This document shows, one piece after another, positions 1 to 31,645 of a stretch of 64,000 nucleotides of DNA. A model generated the notes under the pieces. The model had not been told where the DNA came from. It did not search any database and worked only from the letters and a program-made list of their open reading frames with translations. Positions within the stretch are counted from its first letter, which is position 1; each line of letters begins with the position of its first letter. Position numbers and translations under genes: made by a program. Location of the stretch: contig NC_064534.1 of the NCBI RefSeq assembly GCF_023856365.1, positions 13,102,536 to 13,166,535 of the forward strand, written 5' to 3'. This stretch comes from Brienomyrus brachyistius. Its lineage: Eukaryota > Chordata > Actinopteri > Osteoglossiformes > Mormyridae.

Positions 1-3000
1 AATAACCTATATAATGCCTTTTGTAGTTTGTCTGAAGTTGATATTAATAGTTTTGTCACTATGGATTTTGTGTTACTTTTCATTTACTTTTCTCAAATTT
101 CCAAACAATTTCATCAAACGTCTGCCTGTTTTAGCTTTGTAAAGCTGAAGGCCACCGGACATACTTGCATCTTGATGTAAACTTTATTAAATATTTATGT
201 TGGAATGAGCATTTCTGCTTCACCAGATACGTTTTATTATTTTTGTGCTGGAAACCAGCTGAATTTAAAATGAGGAAACTTTAAGTTGTTAACCGCTTCC
301 ATTGGCCTTTATGGAGTTGCTGGTCCAGCTCCAAGGTGCTCCTGGTTTTTATACAGACAAAACAATGGCAAAAGAAACGGTGTACATTTAATGCAGGCCA
401 TGAAACATTCATCGTGTGTGTGGCTTCCGGTGAACTCATTAATTTTCAAGTGAACTGCCACAGAAAGCAGAAAAATGCATACAGGGAGTTCTCAATTGTA
501 TCATTTTGCCACAATATCTATGAAGTAGCTAATTTTTCCCCCTTGTGTAGAGTGGCATGCTGACTGTGTAATAAGCCCCCGTCTGGTCAGTAAGCCCGAG
601 GGCCCAGACCCATGACACCGTCATCCCACCCTGTGGCACAAGGACACCGCGCTCTGTTCTCTCATCGCGACGGCATCATTTTTGGTTATTTCACTTATAG
701 CATGCAGTAAGTTGAAATTTTGAAAATGATTTCAGCGTAACAGGTGTAACATCTTAAACATGGGAAGCTCTGTACATTAATGGATTGTATCTTTCTTTGA
801 GCCCTTATTCTGTCTGTGGCACTAGCAGTTGGGGTTTATTTAAAGTAGGTGGTATGTGGGCTGGTGCCACAGTTTCTCGTTTTACAAGTTTCACTTGCCA
901 CTGATGAACATAAAAAGCTCTTGCAGGCAGTTCCATGAACTGCCTCCCGTATCATCATTTTGCAAGCATTTTTTTTTGTGTGTGTGCCCTGTGGCAGTTG
1001 ATATGTGGTTTTGAGAGTTATTGAATACATGGATTTAAAAAGCAAATGTGGTTAATGTGAGCTGTACATGTTTTTGGTGTTAATGAATAAAAATGCGGCA
1101 CGGGGGCCCCCCCCGGGGGACTGTGTGAATGCACATCGAAGCCGTGCTCTGGGTTGATTATGTGTTGTGTGAGCGAGTGTGGAAGCCCACTGAGGTGAAG
1201 GTCAGTCTGATGAGCTCAGTAAGAAAACATCCATCCATTTCACTAGGAATGTGCTCCTTTTAGAAGCATAAAGTATGTTATTGTACTGGTGGTCAGAGAA
1301 GTAGAGACCTCCAAGGACACTTAAAACGTAGGCTGATGTATAAAGAGTTCAGCCATGGTAACTAGCGTTTTCCAATCTGCAGTTACGATTTTTTTTTTGG
1401 TTTGTTTTTAGCAGCTCCTTTTACCTACATACTTTGTAGCTTCTGTAATTTGTCACCATCGCCAGACTCATACAGGCACCATTGTTAAACTGTTAAGCTC
1501 ATTCTTAAGGCTGGCAGTAAATGGTTTATAGGTGAGGATAAAAGCCCTGTGGGACAGACAGAGGAGGCAGGGGGGGTGGGGGTGCGTGATGGTGGTGTAG
1601 TTTGTCTGCCGTGAGTTTCGCCAGGGCTGCTCCTGCGCCATTAAGTCTGCAGCAGGCGAGGAGGGCAGATAAGTCCCCTCCAACCTGTGTCCATTCTGAA
1701 TGGCTGACCTGCAGGTAACCGGCACCTCAAAGTCATAGTAAGTGATCTGCTGTGTCTTGGACCCCAGTTGCAGACAGTAAATGCAGAAATATAGGCATTA
1801 GCCCAAGTGACAGTGTGTGTGGTTGGGGGGGGTGGGATAGGCTTATAATGAAAGTTGCACCCTGTTGGTGATTCAAGCCGTATTGCTCACTGTCATGATA
1901 CCGGGTGCGGCTCCTGCCAGGATGTCCGTCTCCACTCTCTCAAAGGAGGCGAAACTGCGCCCTGCTGTGGGGAACACTGTGGGGGCGGAAAAGCACAAAG
2001 GAAGTCATCTACGATACAAGAAAATGGTGAAGCTTCTCTCTAGAAATTTCTGAGTCTGTGTGAGCCGAAATAGGGACTGGTTTGTACTGGGGCCACTTGT
2101 GTGTTGTGTCTTCTTGTTTAATTGTTTAAGGGAGCAGGATGTTACAGTTGAGAGCATGGCAGCAGTGTTGGTCATTCGAGACACTGTCCCTTGTACCACA
2201 TGCTTCAGTGTGCTTGTTTTGTGTATGTCTGTCTGTCTGTGTCTGTCTGTCTGGGGCTGCTCACTCAGGTGATTAGGCTGTTTGTGTGTAAGCAGGGCCG
2301 TAACCTCTGACTGGCTCTATATAAATGATTGATGGGCTGCCCTGTTGCTGTACTCAGTCTCTCCTTGGGTGGATGACCCTCCGCCATGCTGGAGCCTGCC
2401 CCATAACACAGCACAGGTTCAGTCCAGTCTATTTTTGAGCCTTTATTACAGCTCTAACCAGCTTTTCGCCAGAGCTGGCAGCTCCGGTGGCCTCACCCTG
2501 GCCTGCAGCGGTGTCAGTGCTGGGCGGGGTGCCACGTGCGAGTGAACTTACAGCTTGTTTGTTTGCTTTGCGTTCTAAAGGAACACACCTTACAGCCTTG
2601 TAGCAAGCAGTAGATAATCTGGCAGGATTTCCCACCCTTTTCCAGCAGTCGAAATAGGAGCCTTTCCCAAGGTGTCCTTCCTGGATCGCTTGTAATATCT
2701 CTTGACCTGGAGGCTTCTGGCGCAAACTCTTGGGTGACGTTGATAATCATTTGTTATAATCATGCATGCCAGTGGGGCAGTGCCAGTGCGGCTGATCCCC
2801 AGTGCCAGTAAAGTGCCTGCCTTCTGTTTCACTGGCCAGTGTCCCTCATGCCGACGCACGTCCTCTGCGTCACTGCAAGGATACTGTAGTCAGTCTGTGG
2901 CTTTTGGGGGGGGTGGTGGCTTTCTGTTCTCTTGATTAAATTTGCTGAAGTGAAACGTTTCATTCCTCCTGGGTATTCATGAGATGTGACACATTAGGGC

Positions 3001-3181
3001 AGTGATTGGACAAATGAGACTTTAGACCCCCTGGGTTGGATGGTCATGCATTTTTAATCATCATCTGGTTTATCCCCAGATTGATGTTCATATCCAGGCA
3101 CTACCAGAGATATACAAGTAGTCAGAGCAGTGCTGTAGGAAGGCTATTTAAAAAGTGGTTGTCTTGTTTCTTGGTTTAAAG

Positions 3182-3305
3182 CAGTGTTTCCCAATCTGGT
3201 TGTCGGGGACCCACAGACAGTCCAGATTTTTGCTCTCTCTGAGCTGGGAGGGAGCAAAAATGTGGACTGACTGTGGATTCCTGAGGACCAGATTGGCAAA
3301 TGCTG
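3182..3305. mobile_element. foldback MITE, copy 1 (aak1 intron 1)
   Basis: A near-palindrome of about 124 bp. The left arm starts cagtgtttcccaatctgg and the right arm, reversed, reads cagcatttgccaatctgg; the middle of each arm carries the 'tttttgctc..ctc' block. Related copies occur at 5221, 11652 and (half) 20430. Confidence 0.7.
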
Positions 3306-3640
3306 ATCTAAAGATATCATGTGAATGTAGTTATGTTCACTATGACATACCTAGTCACCAGTTAAAAACCTTTTGTTGTGACTCTTGAGTAGGCATGTAA
3401 CGAGGAATCGCGAGTCTTTCAAAAATCGATGTAAATGTATGACGATTTAAACCGGCTGATGTGGAAAATGAATCGCTACTTAAGTACCGTGAAGTACTCC
3501 TAAACAGAAAAACTGGTGTAATATTACATTTAATTTCACAACATCAGTTCGTTAGATGTCACTTCATATTCACATCGACGTCGTACGTCAGTTTTTGGTT
3601 TTGACCAAACGCGAGATGGTGAGCGAATTTGAAATTGAGG

Positions 3641-3985
3641 ACACGCGGCCGGGCGGCGCTATGGCGCAGTGCTTAACGCTGCGGCCTCACAGCAAGAAGG
3701 TCCTGGCTTCAGTCCCGGGTCCTTTCTGCGTGGAATTTTCGCCAGGGGCTTTGGTTTCTTCCCACGGTCCAAAAGCATGCGGGATATGTTGATTGGTGAG
3801 TCTAAATTGGCCCTGTAGTTGTGTGAGTTTGTGTGCCCTGTGGTGTGTAGGCGACTGCCCAGGGTTGGTTCCCGTCTGCGTCCATTGTTCCCGTGATAGG
3901 CCCCGGTGTCCTCCTCCTCCCCCCCCCCCCCAGTTGGGATTAAGCAGTTTTACAAAATGGATGGATGGATGGATGATGGATGGAC
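3641..3985 (+). mobile_element. fish tRNA-type SINE-like repeat
   Basis: It has the layout of the very common fish repeat: a 'ggcgcagtgcttaacgctg' head, 'cctcacagcaagaaggtcctgg', 'cccacggtccaaaagcatgc', 'ccagggttggttcccgtctg', and a 3' end running into a GGAT microsatellite at 3956-3978. It contains a poly-C tract (about 3919-3932). The family name is not given because I recognise the layout only. Confidence 0.65.
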
Positions 3986-4092
3986 GCACCACCTGATTTT
4001 AAATTGGCGGTGTAGCAGCGTTTTAGCATTGTGGTAATCACAAACGAATACAGTGAGAAAAGCACAGACAAGTCAAAAATTGCGTGCAAACA

Positions 4093-4123
<31 letters not shown>

Positions 4124-4298
4124 CGATAACATACACAAATAGCACAAGAGGACAGGTTCTGCACAGTTTAGAAAGATATAAGAATATTTTTGAATAAATT
4201 TGTCTGCAGCTCATTCTGCTAAAAAATTGTGAGAAAATCGTATCGTGAATTGTATCAAGTATCATTACATCCCTACTCTTGAGATACCATGTGCTTAG

Positions 4299-22657
<18,359 letters not shown>

Positions 22658-23535
22658 AGGGGATGGGGTGGGGGGGGGAGCATTTGGCAAAATTGGGGTA
22701 GAAGTTGGTCATGTAAGAATTTTGCTGTAGTCCCTCCCCACCTCCCAAACCACTCACTCAATCCCTGAAATATTTGGCTGATTTCGCTCTCTTGCTCCCT
22801 GATAATCACCTAACCATCATCCATAAGGACTGGTCCCCTGACTCCCTCGATGTATCCCCATTCCTCCTTACAGTCACATCACCCCGAACAGTCCTGCTTT
22901 AGAGTCCACGGCCCACGGGCACAGCCCAGTGCGATCAGCCCAGCCCTGTTGTCGACGCTGCATCACTGACGTTCCCTGTTGAGTTTAGCCCATTGTACGT
23001 TCTTGTTTCCTCCTGGTAGCATTTTTTTTAGCATCAGAAGTGTTTGAATGCTGTTGGTGTAGCACTGTAAATGCTCCCAGGGGTTTCTGTTTCCGTGTCG
23101 CTTAGCGCTGCAAGCACACAGGAGCAGGATGACGCACGATGCTCTTGGGTTACTGCCGCGCCTCAGTCTTTTGTACCCTTGTGGTATTCATGACGCGACT
23201 ACCCCAACCCGCCTTTTAGACACGGCCAGCTCTGAATGATCTGATTAGCCGTAGCCGGTGTATTCCCTCCGAACCCCATATCGTCCCGTGTCTCAGTTGT
23301 CCCTCATGGCCTCCCTCTGGTCACCCTCCTGTAAATACTCGCGTCCGGGCAGCATGTGCTGCTTTCAGGCCTCTTACCACTCCCGCAAGGACGGGTGTTT
23401 TAGACCGGAGTGCTGGCAGAATGGGAGGCCGCATTGTTAGCGTATCAGCATGGTAGCTGCTTATTTGTGGGTGTTAAACAGGGACTGTAACTCGAGTTTG
23501 TGCAGTTAATAAATAGTATGGAATAAATAGTCACT
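22658..23535 (+). other. aak1: 3' UTR of the short aak1 transcript
   Basis: This follows the TAG at 22655-22657. It is non-coding and leads to a pair of AATAAA signals at 23508-23513 and 23522-23527, which probably end the short transcript near 23540. The extent is inferred from these signals only. Confidence 0.6.
23508..23527 (+). terminator. polyadenylation signals, short aak1 transcript
   Basis: Two AATAAA hexamers eleven bases apart (23508-23513 and 23522-23527), about 0.85 kb after the short-isoform stop codon. This is a sequence match only; the cleavage site is not known. Confidence 0.55.
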
Positions 23536-23539
23536 CCAA

Positions 23540-26500
23540 AACTCTGTGTGCTGTGTTAAATAGAAATGTAGGTAAGTTTGTTTTTCTTTTAGTGTTTTAA
23601 AGAAAATAGTCTGTGTGTGTTTTTCTGTCTCAAGCCGGCAGGGTTTCTCCTGTAAGTTTACCCATAAGCACAAGGCGCATGTTGTACTAACGATAAATGA
23701 GAGCAGTATTGCCCAGTCCCGCATGCCCACACTGGGCTCCGCCTCACCTCCGCCATCATCATCAGTTCCTCGCACTTGTCCCTGTTTGCCGTAGTCCGTT
23801 TGAGCTTTCGCTCATTGTGTTGACAGGAACTTTCAAGGGATTTTAAGCAGTTTTCTTTAGGAAGAGTACAGGGGACCAGCCAGTCAGGCTCATGGGAGTT
23901 TTACTTGCGCAAAATTGTTCTGAGGACAGAACAAAAAATGATTGGTTGAGAGAGCTGATTGGTTGCCTCTCGGAACCAATCTTTCTTTTTTTTTTGTTAT
24001 GCCCTCGGCAGCAGGCCTGGGGCCAAACTTTTAACCGGTATGATGAAGGACCAGGGAGTTGGCATGGTGACTGGGAGGATGACATCGTTGGGCTTGGTGT
24101 GACAGCAGACTAGAAAATGCCCTATCTTTTTTCTGACCTTTTGTCCCGTTTCATTCATTCATTCATTCCTTACAGACTGAAATGCCACTTCATTCATACT
24201 GTCCATTGCTGTCCAAAGCCAGTGTGCAGTTGCGCTCATTGTGCTCGTGTGTTTGACCTGAACAGTGTATGTTGTTGAACTGCCATCAGACAGACGTGAT
24301 CACGTGCTCTAAGCCCCTGTGTGCAAAGCCGCTGATAAAGTGTGATTATAATGTTGAAAATATTACGAAAGACTTTATCATTGTAAGAATAAATGTGACT
24401 ATAGAGTGCTATAGAATGAATATCATAAATATAAATTTTAGAATATTCTCATTGCAGTTACACATATATATTATAGTTTAAAGAAGAATTCTTTATTTCT
24501 CTATGTTCTTTTCACAATTGTATTTGCAAGTGTAAAGTTCCGGTGTCCATTTTATTTCTTGTCGTTTTGTTTCTCTGAAGATAACTGTTTATTCCTCATT
24601 GTCTGAGGAACACAGAGAGACACATGGGCAAAAATGTGATTTTTATGTTTTTAACATCCACCCCTTTGCTGCTGGGTGTGCTCTAGGTATATATTATCTG
24701 GGATTGATGGGACAAGCTTATTTTTCCCCTATACTTTAATAACATTTTTACGTATAAAAAAATAACATTAAGCTGTTTGATCGCCAGCTTAGCCTAGAGT
24801 GCTGACTGTGTGGGTGGTGTGCAGATCGCAGATTTTGGGCTGCTTTCATGCGCTTGACTGCAGAGCTGCAGTTACGGCTCTTGCAGTCTTTGTCTGATGG
24901 CACTGAATATGGGGATGGGGGGGTGACCCAGTGATAAGGCAGAGGGCCTGGAGAGAGCTTCACAGGGGAACTGGTCAGCACATGGGGGTGGGCTGGGGGA
25001 GGTGTTCTTATACTGATGCTTCAAGGTTCAGATTATTTCTCATTTCATTTGATTTTAATGAATTACTCTGCTTGGGTTGGGTACAGGCAAGGCAACTTCT
25101 CCCCCGAATCTCTGATCTAGAATATCTTGGAATCGGAATGATGACAGAAACTTAAGTTTATAACCATCACATCCCAAATGAAGGACTGCTTTCATCGTCA
25201 TATCTACACCCTTACCTCCACAGCATGGAAGTATGAGAGAAACAGAGGCACCATGCTGTGATCTTGAGGAAAGTGCGTAGATGGCAGGCACCCATCACGC
25301 CCGGTTCATTTCCCATTGCCATCGGCGTTGCTCTGGGCTTCCTCTCAGAGGTTCCTCTGAGGCATTCCTGGGGGTGACGGCAGCTCTTCTGCTCTCGTGG
25401 CCCTCTCCCATCCACCGAAGGAGTACCAAAGCCGTGTATGGATTACACAGTAGCTCTGTTATTGCTTAGCGAGTCTTGCTGTTCATACGGATGATTTGCA
25501 TGACTCCCAAGTGCAACCCCACAGTTTAATCACTGCCTGTGGGTCTAGGCCTTCTTAACATGATTAAAGGGGACCAGCAAATGAAAACGCATTCAGAGCA
25601 TTGTACCCTCTTCCTTTGATACGTGGAGGGGATTCGAAGAGCTGCTGTTGCAGGGTTTGTTTATTGCCTGTAAGTTGCGGTGAACTTGCGTAGTAGGTCT
25701 TGCGGTCAGACTCCAGGTCGTTCTGGTATTGTGATGTATTTGTTTGGATTTACCTCCAGAGTTCAGCTGTGACTTGTTACATTTGGCTGTCGCCGTTCAG
25801 GATTTAGCAGATGCATCTGTGAATTTGTATCAGGATAGTATGCAGTCGATTTTTTTTCTTTCTTTATTTTACAGTAACCCATTTCACATCTGTGCGGGTT
25901 TAGGGGTGGAAGATCCCCCACGAATGTGACAATTTGCAAATAATACTTGGGCCCATAAAAATTAATGGTGCTGAAAAGTTTAAAAGTTAATACAAGAAAT
26001 GCAAGATTGCACAGTCATGAATGAGGCTGACTGCCAGGACAAAGATGTGTGGCGAGCCCAAGCCAAGGTGCATAGATTTAGTGTTTTTAATACCAAAAAT
26101 AACTTGTAATATTTTAGTATGCACTTACGCTAACACACATTAAACATCAGCATTTATATATTGTATGATCTTATGTGATCCAAATAATTTCCAGTAATGT
26201 TTTTTTGGCTTGCGTGTCTTTTGTGAGTTTCTGCGATTTTTCGGCATGCTCCAAAAATATTCCCGTTTAAATAGCTCAAGGCCAGCTCGTAAATAACTAA
26301 ACCGTGAATTCACATTTGCAAATCTGTAAGGGCGACTGTAATTGTATATGTTCACCCTCGTGCTGTCTTTGTTGCATCAGTAGACGTGCAATTCAGATGT
26401 TCTTGTGGTCACATCAATAAACTGAAGTCCTCTTCTTTCAAGTCCAAAGCTTTAGTGAAATAGTATGATAATATAGGCTTTTTTTCAGAGGTGGGTGTTC

Positions 26501-29003
26501 AGAAGTATGCAGTTGCCCCGCCCCCGGTCCAGGGCTCATGACAGAAGCTTCTTCCTGATCTCTACCCCCCTTTGTTTCTCAGACATAGGGCAGATATTTT
26601 GTAGTCCCCCCCCCCCCCTTCCCAAGTTCAGCCTTTTAAGCAGAGAGTCCTTTTGTCTAAATGAGTGAAAGATGTGTGTGTTCTGTGTACAGTGATTGTC
26701 ATGGTTTGTTCCTTCATAGCAGAAATAGCAGGCACATTTGAAGCACTATGATTGGGCATATGGCAGCACACAGGCCGTTTGGACTTTCAGTCTAAGTGGA
26801 ACAATTGATATTTCCAACCTTCTTCATTTGCTCAGATTTGCATTCACGTACGTAAGTTCATGTTCTGATAGTATGGCTCTACATCAAAAAGCTCAGTGAT
26901 TCAATTTTTGCGAAAATATTACGTTTCATTAATGTGGTAACATATTTGATTGGCTAGAATTTTTGGGGAAAAGAAAGTTACGCCGTTGACTATCCATTTT
27001 CTCGGTTTACCTTGTAGTAGAGTTGATTTATTTTCCCATGTAGCTAACCTATGCAATCTCAGAGCTTATCCCTATTCTTAGACTCCACAGTGCTGTATTT
27101 ATTGGAGGCCTAGCCTTGCCAGTAGTGTTTTACCTGTGTTGCTGTGCAAAAACTTCTGTACCCAATGTGTTTTTTTGGATGGGTGGGGGGTGGGAACCTA
27201 AATACACGAAAGTGCAGGAAAAGTGACTTTGCAGCAATGCCCATTTCTGGGCTGGAGTAGTTATATTTCGATGTGTACCTTCTATTTTTATGAAATGGAA
27301 AAATGAGAGGGGATTTAAATAAATATGTGAATGTGATACAAGTGTACTGGGTTTTTTTCGCTGGTTTTTAACTTTCGGTACAAACGTACCCTTTCCTCAG
27401 TCTAGTCTTCTGGATCATATTGCTGTCGTGTTGTCGCTTCTGTTTTAGTCTTTTATGGAATCTATGGAGTCATGATCAACAGCAGTCAGACGTCACAAGA
27501 CGGACTTAACAACAATATGCACGTGATTGAAGCTAAATCCTGTGTTTTCAGTGATTTTGCATCTTATGTTCAGTTTTTCTTTTCCTTTGTTTCAGACGCA
27601 CAAGGTTTAAAAGTATCCCAAAAAGAGAGAAATAGTACTTGATAATGCAGACGAGTTTTATTCGTGGAAATTTAAGGCATTTGAGACGCCTGTATTCAGG
27701 CAGAAGTTTTTGTGGCGAATGACCCCCCCCCCCCCCCCAACGCCCGGTGTCTCGTGCCCCGAGCAGCCAGCTGCTTCTTCTGCAGCCACACTTGCTCCTG
27801 CAGCTGCTGCAGTTGCTTGGCCCCCAGTCAGGCTGTCTGCCCCTTCACAGCTCCACAATATAATTAATGATCTCCGCAGTTCCTATGACTCATTTGGGTT
27901 CCCATATTCTGTGGCACTTTATAAGATGCTGGGCCCCACAACAATACCGCTATCTTTGCAGAGAATACTCCTTGATTCCCACTTTGCATGCGGTTTGTTA
28001 CAGAGTTTTACTTGTGCCACTGTGAAATTTTGGGAAAGCCATTGCAGAAAAATGCTCATCTTTGCTGAGGCACTTTCTCGCATTTGTCGCCATAAGCCTG
28101 AATAGAGAGAGACACGCGCACACACACCATCTCTAGCTGACTATCTCACCACCCCACACTGTGGTTGACTGTGGGCTCTGTCCTAGCGGGCTGCTACTAA
28201 CCCTGCCTTCCTGGAGATGCTGGCTAACCTCTGCTCACATCACTGTCCAGGTAAGGTTGCCTCTGCCTCTCCTATGCTATGCTATGCTCTGCTCTCTCCC
28301 TCTCTCTCCTCCCTCCCACTGTGTTTGTCTCGCAGACACTGAGGGGACCTGGACAGTCCCCTCAGTCTTCCTTGTTTCCACGAGGTCACCGTTCTAAAAA
28401 ATAAGTCCACCTCTGTGTTTCACCCATACTTCAGTAGCCTGAATCATTTTACACTCAGGTAAAGAAAAATCAAAGACAGTGATCTAGAAGACCTTTGGAA
28501 ATGGTCATCCGTTCTGACTGATGGTCTTCAGTCAGATTAATCCAGTTGGAAGCCATCTTTGTAGAGCGGAAGGAAATAATGGATTATAGATGTGCATAAC
28601 TTTGTGGGAAACATACTGTGGACCGACAGAAGAAATGTGTGGAAACAAGGCTACTAGTCTGTTGTAGTTGTTTGAAGTGAGTAGCTTGTTGTTGTAGCTA
28701 GTGTACATAGTTTGTGATTGTCTACAGAGCGTTGACTAGTATACTTCTGTTGAGAGCTGGTATGGGATTGTGCATTTTCATACAAGTACTTTTCCTCGTT
28801 TCATGAGAAATATGAGTGCTGCTGTGTCACATGACCTGATGTGTTGTTGGTTGCTGAGAGGATTTGTTTCAGTGATTCCACTTTTGTGCTTTTTGAGGTT
28901 TGCTGTGGAATTTACATGGCGTTTAGAGTGTGCAGGGGGGTGTTTGTCTGTATTTCATCTGAATATTAAACCTTCTCACTATCATCTCTTCTTTCCTCCC
29001 CAG
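23540..29003 (+). other. interval between the two aak1 terminal exons
   Basis: In the long transcript this would be intron. It includes a C-homopolymer near 27722-27738, a strong isolated acceptor at about 27597 followed by a short frame ending in TGA, an isolated strong donor at 28251, and an acceptor at about 28337. None of these can be placed in frame between 21962 and 29004 as a coding cassette. A 131-codon open frame at 27710-28105 shows no family I recognise and begins in the poly-C run; I do not call it a gene. Confidence 0.45.
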
Positions 29004-29806
29004 AACTCCAGAGGCAGACCAATGGCTATAGTGTGTTTTGTGAAGGAGGAAGTGAGGTGCCTGGAGATATTGACACCATAGACCAGGGCTGTTTGCACTC
29101 AAGTGAGGAAGAGGATGATGAAGAGCAAGTTGATGAAGGTGCAGCTCTGGACTCCAGCGGCTCCAGGCCATTGCTACTAGATTCCGAGGAGGAGGAGGAG
29201 GACCAGGTCCCGGAAGTCGGGCAGGAACCAGACCATCAGATCTACCAGTCCTCTTTATTCCCCCAGCACCAGCAGCATTTCTCCCCTCACCTCTTGCCTT
29301 CCCAACCAGGCAGGAAGCAACATACTCCACCTAACGTCTTCTCAAACGCCCCCTTTGGAACTGGATACGAGGAGGGTATTGACGTGTTTGCCAAAGCACC
29401 CTTCCTACGGCACCCTACCCCAGCTCAGGAACCAGACATCTTCCTACAGGCCCCTTTTGGCAGGAGGAAGGAGATAGCCAGAGGCTTGCAGCAGTACTCC
29501 CAGCCGTGCATACAGCACCCAGTATGTTCTGCTGTCCACCTCCCTGGTCATGTGCAAGCCTACCTGGGCCAAGCCCCTTCCCACCCCATACATCCACAAG
29601 CCTTGGCCAAGTATTCCCGACATTTTGAGGCCCCGCTACCCCAGTCACTGATGGGGGTCCAACATCCATTGCCCTCTGGGGCTAGATTGGGTGCCATGGG
29701 GCCAAGCCCTGCAGGTCATTTGCCCTCATGGACTACAGAGGCTGCTGCTGTGGATCCCTTTATTGCTGCACCCTTTCACCATAAAGGTCCACAGGATAAG
29801 CTCTAA
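29004..29806 (+). CDS. aak1: alternative C-terminal exon of aak1 (BMP2K-like tail)
   Basis: This is an 803-bp exon with a good acceptor (tttcctccccag). It starts with AA, completing a G-ending phase-1 donor to GAA, and stays open for 266 codons to TAA at 29804-29806. Spliced to the donor at 21962 it would replace the VDQLIDL ending. The product is acidic near its start (SSEEEDDEEQVDEG, DSEEEEEDQVPEV). It then carries a series of adaptor-type motifs: NAPFGTGY, DVFAKAPF, DIFLQAPFGRR and, close to the end, VDPFIAAPF. From memory, the long form of the paralogue BMP2K ends with closely similar DPF-AAPF motifs and contains DVFTKAPF. The frame, phase and motif series make this a real exon in my judgement; its joining to aak1 is inferred from phase and position. 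The donor partner could also be another phase-1 aak1 exon. Confidence 0.82.
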
Positions 29807-31645
29807 AGACAGGGGATCGGGCAGGATCAACTCTGAAAAGGAAAATGGGTACAGCAGCTATGAGTATCTGCAGTGGGCTATGGGCGGCACCATCACCTCC
29901 AACCCAATACTTCACAAATTCTGAAACTGGTATTGGAACAAAAGGTAGAATATTTGAAAGTAGTAGTAATCCTAGCCCTTAATGCAGAAACAGTCGATCT
30001 TATGCATCTGCACCCTCCTTGCAGTCTGTCTACACCATGTGACTGCATCTCGTTGCTGGTGCTGCACTCCATCCCCCACCACTTGATCTAGATACAGCCA
30101 CCTCTGTTAATTTTAACAAGACCCTGATTGCTGAACAAGTCACTCAAGATCTCGAACATTTGGTTCCCTAGATGGGACAGTGCTGCTCAGAAAAGTTTAC
30201 CTTTTTTTTTTTTTTCTCTTCTCAAATTTCCTGTGCATTCAATCATGAAGTAAACGCTGAAAGCACTCTCCTTTGCACAGCAGACTGTGGCTGGATTAAA
30301 TATTAAATGATATGAAATCATTTGAAACCTCATCAGATTTTGTATTCATTCCCTCTGTTCTTGAGAACCCATACTGACATGTACTTGTGCTGTTTGTGAA
30401 ATGCTCCTGTACATGAAAGTATGGCTTAGACAACTTTTAAATTCTCTGCTAGTGGTTTACTTTAGCGTGTCCGCTTAAATAATGTAACTAACATATACCA
30501 AATAATGCTAAAATATGACAAGTTTGACTTGCTAATAATATTCCTGCCCCCTTTTCTGATTTAATGCACCCACCACCAGCAGTGCACATGGCCCTTTAAA
30601 GCTTTCATTTATGGTGCCTCTACAAGTGATTTTATTTCATCTTGGGCACATGGCAGCTGGAGCTTACTTTGGCATTTTTATGAAACATGCTTCATTTGAA
30701 TCATTTTGATCTTGCCGACTTCCTTTCTCAGTATAGAATTTGGAAAGACGGCTGCATGCCAGCAGAAGAACTGTCTGGCATCGCCTGTTATTTCTATATG
30801 TTTTCATCACCATAAGTCCTGTGTTACTTCCTCCTAGAACCATTTTTCGCTCTCTCTCTCTCCCCCCCCCCAAGTATACAAACTGAGTATTTACCTTGGT
30901 TTATGCTACATATGGCAATAACCCTAAATTTTAACGTTATTCTTTGTTAATTCACAAATTATTCTTTGTGTGTGTCAGTATACACTCTGGATCACTCCGA
31001 ATAGATGAGGCCATATGAATGTATGCATGGTGTTCCTGTGCTGAAACCAAGCCCACCATAATGCCACTGTTGTCCCGTTTACTGAAGGTACAATCCTGGC
31101 ATTGTCCTCTGCTTCACAGGGTCCTTAAGTGCTTTGCAAACATCTACTGTACCCGTTTACTCCAGCATCAAACAAGGAGGACAGGCGGCATGATTTTGTA
31201 CACATGGCCTTAGGTAGTACTACTAAACAGTGAGGGAAGACAACAGGGTCTCAGCTATGCTCCCAATAATTATTTGCATTTATATTATTGAATGTTATAT
31301 ACTGAGCCCTGACCAGTCTCCCTCTACAGTTTGTCTTTGCACACAACTTGAATGAAGAGATGATGGCAAATAAGTCTACCTTTACAGGTTTCTTTCACTT
31401 GACATTGCTGTGTATTAAAATGGGCTTTACGTTATAATTTATACAGAAAACACTCTGCTGATTTGGAAAGTGGGGATTGTAGACATGTAGCCTCTGACTG
31501 CTGAAACTGAAGGCACTTGTCAAATATACTTGAGTAACCCAAAGCACTTTGTGAACTTTTGAAAACTGTCACAGAAAGCCTTTGTTGAATTGCTGAATGC
31601 TGTCATGGCAAGTTGTGTATTATAAAGAACATTAAATAAATGATT
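29807..31645 (+). other. aak1: 3' UTR of the long aak1 transcript
   Basis: A stretch of 1.8 kb with no gene-like frame. It contains a T-run near 30200 and a CT-rich tract near 30850, and ends in AATAAA at 31635-31640 (attaaataaa). The distance and the isolated signal suit the 3' end of the long aak1 transcript. Confidence 0.6.
31635..31640 (+). terminator. polyadenylation signal, long aak1 transcript
   Basis: AATAAA about 1.83 kb past the alternative stop codon and about 980 bp before the nfu1 start codon. Confidence 0.55.

Noticed and set aside
1070..1110. AATAAA followed by a GC-rich run, looking like the 3' end of an upstream gene
   Set aside because: The aak1 start exon must lie to the left on the same strand, so this is inside its first intron. 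No coding sequence precedes the signal in the window.
27710..28105. 131-codon plus-strand frame beginning in a proline run
   Set aside because: It starts in a C homopolymer, shows no known family, and cannot be joined in phase to aak1 exons. Kept only as part of the intron description.
28171..28390. Pair of exon-like segments with a strong donor (28251) and acceptor (28337)
   Set aside because: Entering in phase 1 from the aak1 donor, every nearby acceptor leads to an in-frame stop (TAA or TGA) before 28251, and the second segment leaves in a phase that does not fit 29004.
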